A stretch of 64,000 bases of DNA from Antricoccus suffuscus (GTDB taxonomy: Bacteria > Actinomycetota > Actinomycetes > Mycobacteriales > Antricoccaceae), in NCBI RefSeq assembly GCF_003003235.1, contig NZ_PVUE01000003.1, positions 1 through 64,000 on the forward strand, given 5' to 3'. A program made the position numbers and the translations under genes. Shown here one piece after another: positions 1 through 8,255 of this stretch (the first letter of the stretch is position 1; the number at the start of each line of letters is the position of its first letter). Under the pieces are notes generated by a model. That model searched no databases, was not told where the DNA came from, and saw nothing but the letters and a program-made list of their open reading frames with translations.

Positions 1-95
1 TCACGGCTGATCGCCGCTTGACCCGCCGACTACATCAGTTACCGTGTCCCATATCTACCTAGACACCGGTGTCCCCCATCAACCTAGACAGCACA

Positions 96-126
96 GCTCC
101 CATAGCGCCCAATCTCTACACACGAG
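96..126. repeat. Partial copy of an intergenic repeat (second copy at 1545-1575)
   Basis: The 31 bases match 1545-1575 at 28 positions: a 15-base block (96-110), three differing bases, then a 13-base block (114-126). At the second site the sequence is one arm and the loop of a perfect hairpin; here the partner arm is absent. The two copies bracket the peptide/MauE cassette. Apart from this repeat and the promoter listed separately, bases 1-325 contain no gene I can support. Confidence 0.7.
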
Positions 127-230
127 GCTTGCCGCGCGCCAGGTACGCCCGCCGATATACATCGGCGACGGGTCTCTGCTGATTGGTATAGACGCCCCTA
201 TTTCTTTAGATATATATCGGATCTAGACCA

Positions 231-259
231 TTGACCAACGTTCGTTCGGCCTCTAAATT
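231..259 (+). promoter_or_regulatory. Putative vegetative promoter of the Cys-rich peptide gene
   Basis: TTGACC (231-236) and TAAATT (254-259) are separated by exactly 17 bases, which fits a sigma-70-class promoter. It lies in a visibly AT-rich stretch in otherwise GC-rich DNA. It would give a leader of about 60 nt before the ribosome-binding site at 312-318. This is inferred from sequence only. Confidence 0.45.
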
Positions 260-325
260 TCTGGTCATCGGCCAGATCAGTCAGGCACATGCCCGGCCCA
301 AGCCGAACCACAAGGGGGAACCGTG

Positions 326-541
326 ATGAGTACCAAAACGCTCGAGGAAGACTTCGCCGCTGTCATGGCGGCGTACCGCGCGATGCCGCCGGCATCCAAA
401 CGACCGAATGAAGAGCCGGAACCGGGTCCGTCACTCAGGAGCGCCTACTGTCGCGTGGTCGGGACCACCACGATTTGTCACAGCGGCAGCGTCTATTGCT
501 ACTGGTTCGGCGACACGTTCCGGACTTGCAACAGCTACTAG
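326..541 (+). CDS. Small Cys-rich peptide, 71 aa (candidate precursor or redox-substrate peptide)
   Basis: ATG at 326 is preceded by a strong AAGGGGG Shine-Dalgarno (312-318) at 7-nt spacing. The first half is polar and charged with no hydrophobic signal (MSTKTLEEDFAAVMAAY..., then a Pro/Glu-rich linker). The second half holds four cysteines (C42, C51, C58, C68) among Gly, Ser, Thr and aromatic residues. That layout of leader, linker and Cys-rich C-terminus is typical of peptides matured after translation, but I recognise no family. The next gene in the same direction encodes a MauE-type membrane protein fused to a thioredoxin-like domain, so disulphide formation or another thiol-based modification of this peptide is a reasonable inference. 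No export signal is visible. The gene itself is confident; the function is unknown. Confidence 0.72.
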   Translation: MSTKTLEEDFAAVMAAYRAMPPASKRPNEEPEPGPSLRSAYCRVVGTTTICHSGSVYCYWFGDTFRTCNSY

Positions 542-558
542 ATCGCACCTGTCAGCTG

Positions 559-590
559 CTCGGGTTCCGCCCGCGCAGGCGGAACCCGAG
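559..590 (+). promoter_or_regulatory. Perfect 13-bp stem-loop between the peptide gene and the MauE-Trx gene
   Basis: Arms 559-571 and 578-590 are exact reverse complements with a 6-nt loop (572-577). No T-tract follows, so it is not a canonical intrinsic terminator. The 3' arm ends inside the GAGGAG Shine-Dalgarno (588-593) of the next gene. Folding would therefore partly mask that ribosome-binding site and could also protect or attenuate the peptide mRNA. Confidence 0.65.
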
Positions 591-598
591 GAGTGGTG

Positions 599-1513
599 AT
601 GATGATTTTGATAGAGGCTTCCGGCATTGTGCTGGCCGCGCTGTTTGCGATGTCAGCGATCGGGAAGGCTGCCGATCCTTCAGCATCTGCGGACATGATG
701 CGTGAGCTCGGGCTGCCAGCGCGGTGGACCGACGTCGCGGGACGAACCTTGATATTCGGCGAGTTGCTCATCGCTGCCGGCCTGCTCGACGGGCCGTTTC
801 GCCGTGGTGCGGCGGATGCAGCGCTTGTGCTGCTCATCGCCTTCACCGTCGCGGTGACGGTGATCGCGTGGCCGGGGAAGCAGGTCCGGTGCGGCTGTTT
901 CGGTAGGTCGAAGGAGCCGCAGTCCGGCGCGACAATTATCGCCCGCAACCTCGCGCTGGGCGCATTGGCCGTACTGGCCAGCCACAGTGCGGACCCGGCA
1001 GCCGTCGGATGGGTTATCCCGACACCAATCGCGACCGGTCTCGGCGCACTCGGCCTGGCCATCCTGGTCGTCATCGGATTGCGCGCCAAGACGCTGGGAC
1101 CGCAAACGGACGCGACGCCCAAGACCGTGGTCCGCGATCGAGACGGCGGGCAGCTCGTCGTACGCCGCACGGTCGGGGACTCGACCACTCTGGCGCAGCT
1201 CGCGCCTACGCTGCCGGCGCTCGTGCTCTTCCTCGACACGGACTGTCCTGGCTGCGTCGCGCTTCTGGACCAGCCGGTGCCAGACCGAAGCGGCGTCGAC
1301 GTGGTGACCTTAGTGGTGGATTCGGCCAATGCCCGTCCTGACCTGCAAGAGCGAAGCGACGTGGTCGTCGTGGCGCCCGAAACATTTACCGACGCGGGGG
1401 TGCCTGGTACGCCGTGCGGGATGTTGTTTGGCCCCGACTGGCAGCTACTCGGCGAGCCATTGCTCGGCGAACGAGCGATCGGGTTCGCGCTCGCTGCGGC
1501 CGCTGCTACATAG
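599..1513 (+). CDS. MauE/DoxX-type membrane protein fused to a thioredoxin-like domain
   Basis: The protein is about 304 aa, starting at ATG 599 or 602 downstream of GAGGAG (588-593). The N-terminal part has several hydrophobic segments (roughly residues 3-22, 45-60, 70-95, 108-122, 132-160) and the MauE-family RCGCFG motif (C98, C100). The C-terminal part (from about 180) resembles a thioredoxin or MauD domain, with LVLFLDTDCPGC (C216, C219) and a later GVPGTPCG segment that may be the cis-Pro region. MauE-family proteins are linked to disulphide formation in methylamine dehydrogenase biogenesis. Here no mau structural genes are present and the likely client is the upstream 71-aa Cys-rich peptide. 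The fusion would combine a membrane electron conduit and a thiol oxidoreductase in one chain. The family call is confident; the client is inferred. Confidence 0.8.
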   Translation: MMILIEASGIVLAALFAMSAIGKAADPSASADMMRELGLPARWTDVAGRTLIFGELLIAAGLLDGPFRRGAADAALVLLIAFTVAVTVIAWPGKQVRCGCFGRSKEPQSGATIIARNLALGALAVLASHSADPAAVGWVIPTPIATGLGALGLAILVVIGLRAKTLGPQTDATPKTVVRDRDGGQLVVRRTVGDSTTLAQLAPTLPALVLFLDTDCPGCVALLDQPVPDRSGVDVVTLVVDSANARPDLQERSDVVVVAPETFTDAGVPGTPCGMLFGPDWQLLGEPLLGERAIGFALAAAAAT

Positions 1514-1524
1514 ACCCGACGTGG

Positions 1525-1577
1525 ATCTCGTGTGTAGAGGAAGGGCTCCCATAGCGCCCTTCCTCTACACACGAGAT
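1525..1577. repeat. Perfect 22-bp inverted repeat (hairpin), full copy of the repeated element
   Basis: Arms 1525-1546 and 1556-1577 are exact reverse complements around a 9-nt loop. It lies just after the MauE-Trx stop codon and before the DinB-like gene, so it could stop transcription or stabilise the transcript end, although no T-tract follows. Loop and right arm recur at 96-126. Confidence 0.75.
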
Positions 1578-1607
1578 CGAAAGGGTGGCCGCGCATAGAC
1601 TGTCGCC

Positions 1608-2126
1608 ATGCCGATCACGCCTGATGCCAAAGACTGGACCTGGGTCATCGAGAAGCCGTGCCCCGCATGCGGCTTTGCTGCCTTCGAGACCTCGCCAGCG
1701 GACGTCGGGCCGACGATCAGGTCACATATTCCCAGGTGGCGTAAGGCTTTGGAGCGGGATGATGTCGCCGTACGCCCCGACGACTCGACCTGGTCGACGC
1801 TCGAGTACGCCGCGCACGTGCGTGATGTGTTCGGAGTATTCGAACAGCGGCTGCGGCTGATGCTGGCCGAGGACGGACCGGATTTCGCGGACTGGGACCA
1901 GGACGCCGCTGCCGCCGACGGTGACTACGCCGGCTTGCGTCCGAGCACGGTCGCCGCAGAGTTGGATACCGCCGGTCAGGCGACCGCATCGACGTACGAC
2001 GCGGTACGCCGTGAGCAGTGGGCGCGGACCGGCAGGCGCAGCAACGGCTCGCAGTTCACCGTCGAGACGCTATCGCAGTATCTGCTACATGACCTGGTAC
2101 ATCACCTGCATGACGTCGACGCGTGA
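1608..2126 (+). CDS. DinB-superfamily protein (putative thiol/metal-dependent enzyme)
   Basis: A 172-aa protein of the DinB/YfiT four-helix-bundle type common in actinobacteria. It begins with a WTWVIEKPCPACGF segment containing a CxxC pair, continues with WSTLEYAAHVRDVF, and ends with an LLHDLVHHLHDV helix. The spaced histidines are the expected metal ligands of this fold. Mycothiol-using members of the superfamily act as thiol transferases, and mshB in this window shows that the cell makes mycothiol. The specific reaction cannot be read from sequence. ATG 1608 is the natural start. Confidence 0.7.
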   Translation: MPITPDAKDWTWVIEKPCPACGFAAFETSPADVGPTIRSHIPRWRKALERDDVAVRPDDSTWSTLEYAAHVRDVFGVFEQRLRLMLAEDGPDFADWDQDAAAADGDYAGLRPSTVAAELDTAGQATASTYDAVRREQWARTGRRSNGSQFTVETLSQYLLHDLVHHLHDVDA

Positions 2127-2153
2127 GCGCCCCCCGGGACTACAAAAATGCGG

Positions 2154-2167
2154 TTACCTTGAGGTAA
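2154..2167. promoter_or_regulatory. Palindrome, possible operator
   Basis: TTACCT and AGGTAA flank a two-base centre. The site is 32 bp upstream of the small membrane-protein ORF at 2199, where a repressor site would be expected. I cannot match it to a known regulator. Confidence 0.35.
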
Positions 2168-2198
2168 GCAATTCCCATTGAACCAAAGAAGGTACGCC

Positions 2199-2354
2199 AT
2201 GCAGATCGTGTTGATAATCCTGGCAGTCTGGCTCGTGTTGGCCGTGCTCGGCTTCGTCATCAAGGCGTTGTTCTGGCTCGGCGTCATTGCCGCGATCGCG
2301 TTCGTGGTGACGTTGGCGGTCGGCTCGGCGAAGCGCAAGCAAATCGGCAGATAG
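2199..2354 (+). CDS. Small membrane protein, 51 aa
   Basis: ATG 2199 follows AAAGAAGG (2185-2192) at 6-nt spacing. The product (MQIVLIILAVWLVLAVLGF...) has two hydrophobic stretches, about residues 3-20 and 22-42, and a basic tail ending KRKQIGR. This is typical of small actinobacterial membrane proteins of unknown role. It abuts the converging MFS gene without a gap. Confidence 0.65.
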   Translation: MQIVLIILAVWLVLAVLGFVIKALFWLGVIAAIAFVVTLAVGSAKRKQIGR

Positions 2355-3656
2355 CTAGTCCTGCAACTCGTCCTCGATCGTCCATCGGCTGACACTGACC
2401 AGCCCGATGACGGTCTGAAACACCGTAAGCACAACGAGCACGATGATGGCCGCGTCCCACACCTTCGAGTTGCCATGCACGATTCCGAAAAGCAGCAGTC
2501 CCGCACCGGCGAGCACATAACCGGCGCCTTGCATGAAGCCGGACAGCGACAGTACGCCGCCATGGGTCCGGGCCCGCATCGTTACGACGAACAGCGTGAG
2601 CGTGAAGTAGGAGCTGCCGATCCCGATCAGGCTGGTCCACAACCAGGTCAGGTGCAGCGGCTGAAAGTAGAGGCCGACGTATCCGCCGATGTAGAACGCC
2701 GACAGCGCCCACACGACGAGGGACGGGTGGTGCAGGCGGTGCATCAGGGTGGGGACGAAGATTGAGGCGCCCATCGAGACCAACGAAACGAGTCCGACGT
2801 ACGCCGCGGCCGCGACTAGACCGTGCCCCTCGTCGTGGAGGATCGTCGGCATCCAGCCGAAGATGATGTAGGCCTGAAACGCCTGTACGCCGAAGAACAG
2901 CGCCAGGATCCATGCTTTGAACGAGTGGGCGATCTGCAGGAGCTTGAGATGACCGCCGTTGTTGCTGAAGTCGACGGCGCGGTCCCGGGCGCCGATGATG
3001 AGCCACGGCAAGATCGCGACCAGGGAGAACGCCGCCCATGAGCCAAGACCGACTCGCCAGTCACCGCCGACGGCGTTCTCGAATGGCAGCGTGAGGATCG
3101 ACGCCGCGGAGGAGAACGCGGCCAGCGTGACGGTATAGACCGCGGTCAGGGCCGCGACGTTCCTGGGGAAGTAGTAGCGCACCAAGCTCGGCATGAGGAC
3201 GTTGGCGATGGCGATCGCCGCGAGCGTGATGGCCGAGCCGGTAAACAGCGCCGGCCTGCCCGGCACGAACGCGCGCACCAACTGCCCTAGCGTCATCACC
3301 ACGAGCGCCACGATGACGGTCCGGCTCGGCCCGAGCTTGCGCGCGACGAACGGCCCCGCGGCCCCCAGAAAACCGAAGCAAAACGCCGGCAGAGCCGTGA
3401 GGAGGCCAGCCTCGGCGCCGGAGAGGTCCAGCGCCTCGCGCATCTGTGGAAGTACGGCGCCTATCACGTTGACCGCGGCGCGCAGGTTGCCGGCCAGCAG
3501 GATGATCGCCCCGATGACCAGCCACCGAGGTAGGCGCAGGTCGCTCCTAGACGGTGGAGCCGGACGGGTCGGAGGGTCGGTGTCGATCACGGGTACGCCG
3601 CCCGCGGCGGTGGCGACCTCGGCGACGATCTCCGGGTCTCGGCTCATATCTGTCAT
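2355..3656 (-). CDS. MFS transporter, CynX/NimT-like family
   Basis: A 433-aa polytopic membrane protein with a soluble 40-residue N-terminus and about twelve hydrophobic helices. The first helix carries the LAGNLRAAVNVIGAVLP signature seen in CynX/NimT/YeaN transporters, and a GxxADR-like loop variant (VARKLGPSR) follows helix 2. Relatives move cyanate, 2-nitroimidazole or other small compounds; the substrate is not predictable here. A methionine four residues in (3647) is an alternative start, and neither has a clear Shine-Dalgarno. It is divergent from the malic enzyme gene and convergent with the 51-aa membrane protein gene. Confidence 0.85.
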   Translation of the reverse strand: MTDMSRDPEIVAEVATAAGGVPVIDTDPPTRPAPPSRSDLRLPRWLVIGAIILLAGNLRAAVNVIGAVLPQMREALDLSGAEAGLLTALPAFCFGFLGAAGPFVARKLGPSRTVIVALVVMTLGQLVRAFVPGRPALFTGSAITLAAIAIANVLMPSLVRYYFPRNVAALTAVYTVTLAAFSSAASILTLPFENAVGGDWRVGLGSWAAFSLVAILPWLIIGARDRAVDFSNNGGHLKLLQIAHSFKAWILALFFGVQAFQAYIIFGWMPTILHDEGHGLVAAAAYVGLVSLVSMGASIFVPTLMHRLHHPSLVVWALSAFYIGGYVGLYFQPLHLTWLWTSLIGIGSSYFTLTLFVVTMRARTHGGVLSLSGFMQGAGYVLAGAGLLLFGIVHGNSKVWDAAIIVLVVLTVFQTVIGLVSVSRWTIEDELQD

Positions 3657-3771
3657 TAGCTTGGATCGTACGGCGCGGGCCGATGTGCGCTAGCCCCGGC
3701 GGGTGCCGCGAAACCCGCGCAGACGGCGAAGGTGAGCCAGGTCGCGGTGGGCCTCGTGCAAGGATGTATTT

Positions 3772-5190
3772 ATGCCGAATACTCCACCGGAATCGTCGAA
3801 GCCGACCAAGAAGCACCGTGTCGCGACGACGGGCTCGTATTCGATCACCGTCCGCCTGCACACCGGCACCGACCCGGCGGTCATCGGTCAGCTTGCGACG
3901 ACGGTATCCGAAGCCGGTGGCATCGTGACTGCCCTCGATATCGCCGAGTCACGACACGACCGGCTGGTCATCGATCTCACCTGCTCGGCGAGCGATGGCG
4001 AGCACGCCGAGGAAATCGTGGAGGCGATGCGCGGCCTCGGCGGGGTCACGGTCTACAAGGTGTCTGATCGCACGTTCCTGCTACACCTGGGCGGCAAGAT
4101 TTCGGTCGAGTCCAAGGTCCCGCTGAAGACCCGTGACGATCTGTCGATGGCTTACACGCCTGGAGTCGGTCGCGTCTCGTTGGCGCTCGCCGCACATCCG
4201 GAAGACGTAAGCCGACTGACCATCAAAGGCAACACGGTCGCCGTCGTCACCGACGGGTCCGCCGTACTCGGCCTGGGCAACCTCGGCCCCGGCGCGGCAT
4301 TGCCGGTCATGGAAGGAAAGGCAGCGCTTTTCAAGCGATTTGCCAACATCGACGCGTGGCCGATCTGCTTGGCCACTCAAGACGTCGATGAGATCGTGCG
4401 CACCGTGGAGCTGATCTCGCCGGGATTCGGTGGGATCAATCTCGAAGACATTGCCGCGCCGCGCTGCTTCGAGATCGAGGCTCGGCTGCGTGAACGGCTG
4501 GACATCCCGGTGTTTCACGATGACCAGCACGGTACGGCGATCGTCGTCCTCGCGGCGCTGACCAATGCGCTTCGGTGCCTCGAGAAGTCGCTCGAGGGGG
4601 CGCGAATCGTGGTGGCCGGCGCGGGAGCGGCCGGTACGGCGATTGTCACGCTGCTGCTCGAGGCGGGCGCCAAAGACGTCGTGGTCTGGGACAAGGAAGG
4701 CATCCTCAACAAGGAAGACGCGGAGCTGTCGACGGCTAAACGCGGGCTTGCTGAGAGAACGAACCCGCGCGGCATGACCGGCGACCTGCACGACGCGCTG
4801 CGCGGCGCCGACGTGTTCATCGGGGTCAGCGCCGGCGGCGTACTCGACCCGGAGTGGATCGACGACATGGCCGACGGCAATGTCGTGTTCGCGCTGGCCA
4901 ATCCAGATCCCGAGGTCGATATCGCGGAGGCAGGCCGTCGGGCGGCCATCGTCGCCAGCGGGCGTAGCGACTATCCCAACCAGATCAACAATGTGCTCGC
5001 GTTTCCCGGCGTGTTCCGGGGCTTGCTCGACGCGCGGGCAAGTGAGGTCACGACGGCCATGCTGCTGCGTGCGGCCGACGCGATCGCCAGCGTCGTCACC
5101 GACGAAGAGCTCAATGCCAACTACATCATCCCTAGTGTCTTTGATCCGGACGTCGCCCCGACCGTGGCGCAAGCGATCGCGGGCGAATGA
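3772..5190 (+). CDS. NAD(P)-dependent malic enzyme with N-terminal ACT domain
   Basis: A 472-aa protein; ATG 3772 has a CAAGGA Shine-Dalgarno (3759-3764). Residues about 20-95 form an ACT-type regulatory domain. The malic N-domain follows with the [11 protein letters not shown] segment and [18 protein letters not shown], which carries the catalytic Lys. [18 protein letters not shown] and [12 protein letters not shown] follow as metal and substrate motifs. The C-terminal Rossmann domain has [10 protein letters not shown]. It decarboxylates malate to pyruvate. The short bacterial form with an ACT domain suggests allosteric control by a small metabolite. It is the first gene of a run with overlapping or near-abutting downstream genes (ATGA overlap at 5187). 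Confidence 0.93.
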   Translation: MPNTPPESSKPTKKHRVATTGSYSITVRLHTGTDPAVIGQLATTVSEAGGIVTALDIAESRHDRLVIDLTCSASDGEHAEEIVEAMRGLGGVTVYKVSDRTFLLHLGGKISVESKVPLKTRDDLSMAYTPGVGRVSLALAAHPEDVSRLTIKGNTVAVVTDGSAVLGLGNLGPGAALPVMEGKAALFKRFANIDAWPICLATQDVDEIVRTVELISPGFGGINLEDIAAPRCFEIEARLRERLDIPVFHDDQHGTAIVVLAALTNALRCLEKSLEGARIVVAGAGAAGTAIVTLLLEAGAKDVVVWDKEGILNKEDAELSTAKRGLAERTNPRGMTGDLHDALRGADVFIGVSAGGVLDPEWIDDMADGNVVFALANPDPEVDIAEAGRRAAIVASGRSDYPNQINNVLAFPGVFRGLLDARASEVTTAMLLRAADAIASVVTDEELNANYIIPSVFDPDVAPTVAQAIAGE

Positions 5191-5693
5191 GATTTACGGC
5201 AGCCACCCTCGACCAGCTGCGGATGATCGCGCTGCGTTTTTTTGGGCTCGGTGCTGTCGCCGTCTTTGTGCCGATGATGTTCCTTGTGTTGATGCGGGGG
5301 ATGCCAACGGCGATACGGATCGTGCTGATCGTGGTGGAGGTGGTTGGCGTGATGCTGGTGGGCGCCGGGCTCGGTGCGTTCATGACCGCGGACAAGTGGA
5401 ACAAGAAGCGGCGTGCGGGCTGGACTCCCATCGACATCCACGTCGTACCCGATGACGCCGCAGGCGAGATCGACAAGACGCTGCTCGACACCAACGACCG
5501 CCGGTGGCGCATAGCGATGGCGCGATATCCACTCGCCGTCCGCGACGTGCTGATCGCGGACCACACGATCGAGTACGTCGGCGAGCTCGAACATGACAAG
5601 CCAGTGTTGCTCCGCCCGGCCGCTGACGCCGGCCGGTCTTACGAGTCGTTCGGTCATGTGAAGTCCCTCGCCGAGCTCAAGCCGGACGGTTAA
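5187..5693 (+). CDS. Hypothetical membrane protein, 168 aa
   Basis: The start overlaps the malic enzyme stop as ATGA, implying translational coupling. Two transmembrane helices (about residues 18-38 and 44-66) are followed by a soluble domain of about 100 residues. The next gene encodes a protein of the same architecture, so the two may act as a pair. No recognised family. Confidence 0.7.
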   Translation: MRFTAATLDQLRMIALRFFGLGAVAVFVPMMFLVLMRGMPTAIRIVLIVVEVVGVMLVGAGLGAFMTADKWNKKRRAGWTPIDIHVVPDDAAGEIDKTLLDTNDRRWRIAMARYPLAVRDVLIADHTIEYVGELEHDKPVLLRPAADAGRSYESFGHVKSLAELKPDG

Positions 5694-5696
5694 GAC

Positions 5697-6221
5697 ATGA
5701 CCCAGCACGAGGACCGGCCCGCCTCAGAGGATCCAGCCACCCGCCGGCACGAACGGACCAAAGATCGCGCCTTTATGTTCGCGATTATCGTCGGGCTCAT
5801 TTTCATCGCCGGCGGCATCTACCTGACCACGCTCGGCGCGACGGGCGTGCTGTTCGGGGTCCTGATGTTCCTGCTCGGCGCGATGGTTGGAATCGCGGCC
5901 ATATTAGGTTTTCTCTACCGTGGTCGTGCTCGGCGTACGCTCGCGCGGCATCCATGGCGAGCGGTGCCGGTCAAGATTCTGGCCCGCCCTGCGCCCGGCA
6001 AACGGGGACGGCTGGTCGTGCAGACCACCGACGAGGCTCAAGTGCCGATCGGGATCACCGGAGTCAGTAACGAATTCATCGACGCTATCGAGCGGGATGG
6101 AATGATCGAGTACGCCGGGGATCTGGGCGACAGCGGAATGCTCTTCGCGAGGATTCCCGACGGAGAGTTCGTATATGTAGCAGTGATTTCGTCACGTGCG
6201 ATTAGGGGAGAGCAACCATGA
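5697..6221 (+). CDS. Hypothetical membrane protein, 174 aa
   Basis: It begins 4 nt after the previous gene. A charged N-terminus (HEDRPASEDPATRRHERTKDR) is followed by two hydrophobic helices (about 22-42 and 48-72) and a soluble C-terminal domain of mostly predicted beta character. Architecture and position make it a likely partner of the 168-aa protein upstream. It overlaps the next start as ATGA. Function unknown. Confidence 0.7.
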   Translation: MTQHEDRPASEDPATRRHERTKDRAFMFAIIVGLIFIAGGIYLTTLGATGVLFGVLMFLLGAMVGIAAILGFLYRGRARRTLARHPWRAVPVKILARPAPGKRGRLVVQTTDEAQVPIGITGVSNEFIDAIERDGMIEYAGDLGDSGMLFARIPDGEFVYVAVISSRAIRGEQP

Positions 6222-7270
6222 GCACCGTCCGGATCGTTGCCGGCGTACCGCTGAGCGAACACCTCGCGGATCGGATCCGCGAGGTCGATCCCGGAGTCGA
6301 GCTGATCTCCGATCCTGCGCTCTTTCCGGCCACGCGCGTGCTCGGTGACCATCACGGCCCGCCGCCGGGGTTCAAGCGCAGCGCTGATGAGCAGGCGCGC
6401 TACGAGTCTCTGATCGACTCCGCCGATGTGCTTTACGCGGTTCCCGACGGCCGACGTTCCGCGTTGGAGCGGGCCGTCGCGACCAACAAGAAGCTGCGAT
6501 GGATACACACTCAGATGGCTGGTGGCGGTGCCATGGTTGCCTCGGCCAACATCTCGGACGAGGATTTGCAACGGGTCACGTTTACGACGTCCGCCGGCGT
6601 ACACGCGGACATGCTTGCCGAGTTCACGATCCTCGGGATCTTCGCGGGCGCCAAGAACCTCGCACGCCTTCAGGCTCAGCAGTCGTTGCATGAGTGGCCA
6701 CGGCAACGAGCGTCCGTGCGATCGGTCGGCGGTGCCACGCTTCTGATTGTTGGCCTCGGCGAGATCGGTACGGCGATCGCGGACCGGGCGACAGCTCTGG
6801 GGATGCGGGTGATCGGCACGAAGCGCACGATCACCGACGTACCTGGTGTCGAGAGTGTCTACCCCAATGACGATCTGCCGCAGATCGTCGGCGAGGCCGA
6901 CCACATCGTGATTACCCTGCCCGGCACGAAATACACCGAAGGGCTCTTCGACGCGGACCTGCTTGCGAAGGCGAAGAAGGGCGTCAACCTCATCAACGTC
7001 GGGCGCGGCACCGTGATCGACGAAGGTGCGCTCATCGCCGCGCTGCAGTCCGGTCAGGTCGGATCGGCGGCGCTCGACGTATTCGCAAAAGAGCCGCTGG
7101 CAGAGGAAAGTCCGCTGTGGGACTTCCCGCAAGTTATCGTCAGCCCGCACAGTGCCGCCCTCGACGAGCTTGAGGAAGACCGGTTGGTGGACTCCTTCAT
7201 TGCCAACCTGCGCAAATTTCTCGCAGGTCAACCCATGGCGCACATCGTGCAGCCTGAGCTCGGCTACTGA
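6218..7270 (+). CDS. D-2-hydroxyacid dehydrogenase family protein
   Basis: A 350-aa NAD-dependent dehydrogenase. The Rossmann motif is LLIVGLGEIGTAIADRATALG, the catalytic Arg lies in NVGRGTVIDE, the Glu in DVFAKEPLAEESPLW and the His in VIVSPHSAA. The family interconverts 2-hydroxy and 2-oxo acids. The substrate is not readable; the adjacent pheA would suit a phenylpyruvate-type acid, but that is speculation. ATG 6218 overlaps the previous stop. Confidence 0.88.
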   Translation: MSTVRIVAGVPLSEHLADRIREVDPGVELISDPALFPATRVLGDHHGPPPGFKRSADEQARYESLIDSADVLYAVPDGRRSALERAVATNKKLRWIHTQMAGGGAMVASANISDEDLQRVTFTTSAGVHADMLAEFTILGIFAGAKNLARLQAQQSLHEWPRQRASVRSVGGATLLIVGLGEIGTAIADRATALGMRVIGTKRTITDVPGVESVYPNDDLPQIVGEADHIVITLPGTKYTEGLFDADLLAKAKKGVNLINVGRGTVIDEGALIAALQSGQVGSAALDVFAKEPLAEESPLWDFPQVIVSPHSAALDELEEDRLVDSFIANLRKFLAGQPMAHIVQPELGY

Positions 7271-7328
7271 TATCTCGACCAACCGCAAGATCCCGACCCA
7301 CCCCAAAATCCCGGTTACTCTCGAAGAC

Positions 7329-8255
7329 GTGTCAGATCGTTACGCTTACCTCGGTCCCGCAGGGACCTTCACCCAGCAGGGTCTGCTGAGCCTGCCCGAC
7401 CTTCCACCGGATGCGCAGTTTGTGCCGTGTTCCGGCGTACCGGCAGTGTGTGCCGCCGTTCGTGCCGGCGACGCGGACTTCGGGCTGATTCCGATGGAAA
7501 ACTCGGTCGAGGGCCCGGTGCCGACGACGACCGACGAGCTAGTGCTCGGTGAACCGCTGCTTGTGGTGCGCGAGGTGTTCGTCAACGTGACGTTTGTGCT
7601 GTGCGCGCGCCCCGGCACGACGATGCAGGACGTGCGGACCGTCTCGACGCATCCACACGGGCACGCGCAGGTGCGTGGCTGGCTGGACACTCACCTGCCT
7701 GCGGCGCAGTACGTCGCGGCGCCGTCGACCTCTGAAGCGGCCGGCATGGTGGCGGCGGGGCAGTACGACGCCGCGGTCTGTGCCGAGATAGCGGCACAGA
7801 ACCATTCACTTGAGGTGCTTGCCGCAGGGATCGAGGACAGCGCCGGCGCGGTCACCCGGTTCGCCCTCGTCTCGTTGCCCGCCGCCTTGCCGGAGCCGAC
7901 GGGAAACGACCGTACGACGTTCGTGGTGCACATCGCGCAAGAGCGGCACGGCGCGCTGAACGGCGTACTCACTGAGCTGGCGGCGCGGTCGATTAACTTG
8001 ACGAGGATCGAGTCGCGTCCGTGGCGTGAGCGGATTGGCGAGTATCACTTCATTCTCGAGTGCGAGGGGCATGTGGCCGATCCACGCGTGGGCGAGGCGC
8101 TCGCATCTCTGCGCCGCATCTGTGCCGATGTGCGGTTCATCGGTTCCTACCCGCGGGCGGACCGGCAGAATGAAGACCTGCCGCATTTTGCTACGGATAA
8201 GGCATTTCACGCCGCGCAGGGCTGGTTGGCGAAGATTCGCAAAGGCGAGGTTTAG
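7329..8255 (+). CDS. pheA: Prephenate dehydratase
   Basis: A 308-aa monofunctional enzyme that converts prephenate to phenylpyruvate for phenylalanine synthesis. GTG 7329 gives MSDRYAYLGPAGTFTQQGLL, the conserved N-terminus. The frame stays open upstream into the preceding gene, but that part is antisense-free overlap and not homologous. The catalytic segment includes IPMENSVEGPV and the TRF motif (AVTRFALVS). A C-terminal ACT domain (about 200-280, with the ESRP motif) should bind phenylalanine for feedback inhibition. It abuts the next gene exactly. Confidence 0.93.
   Translation: MSDRYAYLGPAGTFTQQGLLSLPDLPPDAQFVPCSGVPAVCAAVRAGDADFGLIPMENSVEGPVPTTTDELVLGEPLLVVREVFVNVTFVLCARPGTTMQDVRTVSTHPHGHAQVRGWLDTHLPAAQYVAAPSTSEAAGMVAAGQYDAAVCAEIAAQNHSLEVLAAGIEDSAGAVTRFALVSLPAALPEPTGNDRTTFVVHIAQERHGALNGVLTELAARSINLTRIESRPWRERIGEYHFILECEGHVADPRVGEALASLRRICADVRFIGSYPRADRQNEDLPHFATDKAFHAAQGWLAKIRKGEV

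Noticed and set aside
538-1596. Long open frame opposite the MauE-Trx gene
   Set aside because: It is antisense to a clear membrane protein gene with family motifs; high GC makes such antisense frames common. It has no homology-like pattern and is rich in Arg/Ser/Pro.
4081-5172. 363-codon frame opposite malic enzyme; likewise opposite 6038-7306, 9863-11170, 11864-12988 and 57270-58598
   Set aside because: Each mirrors a gene with well-supported domains, and codon-position bias follows the other strand.
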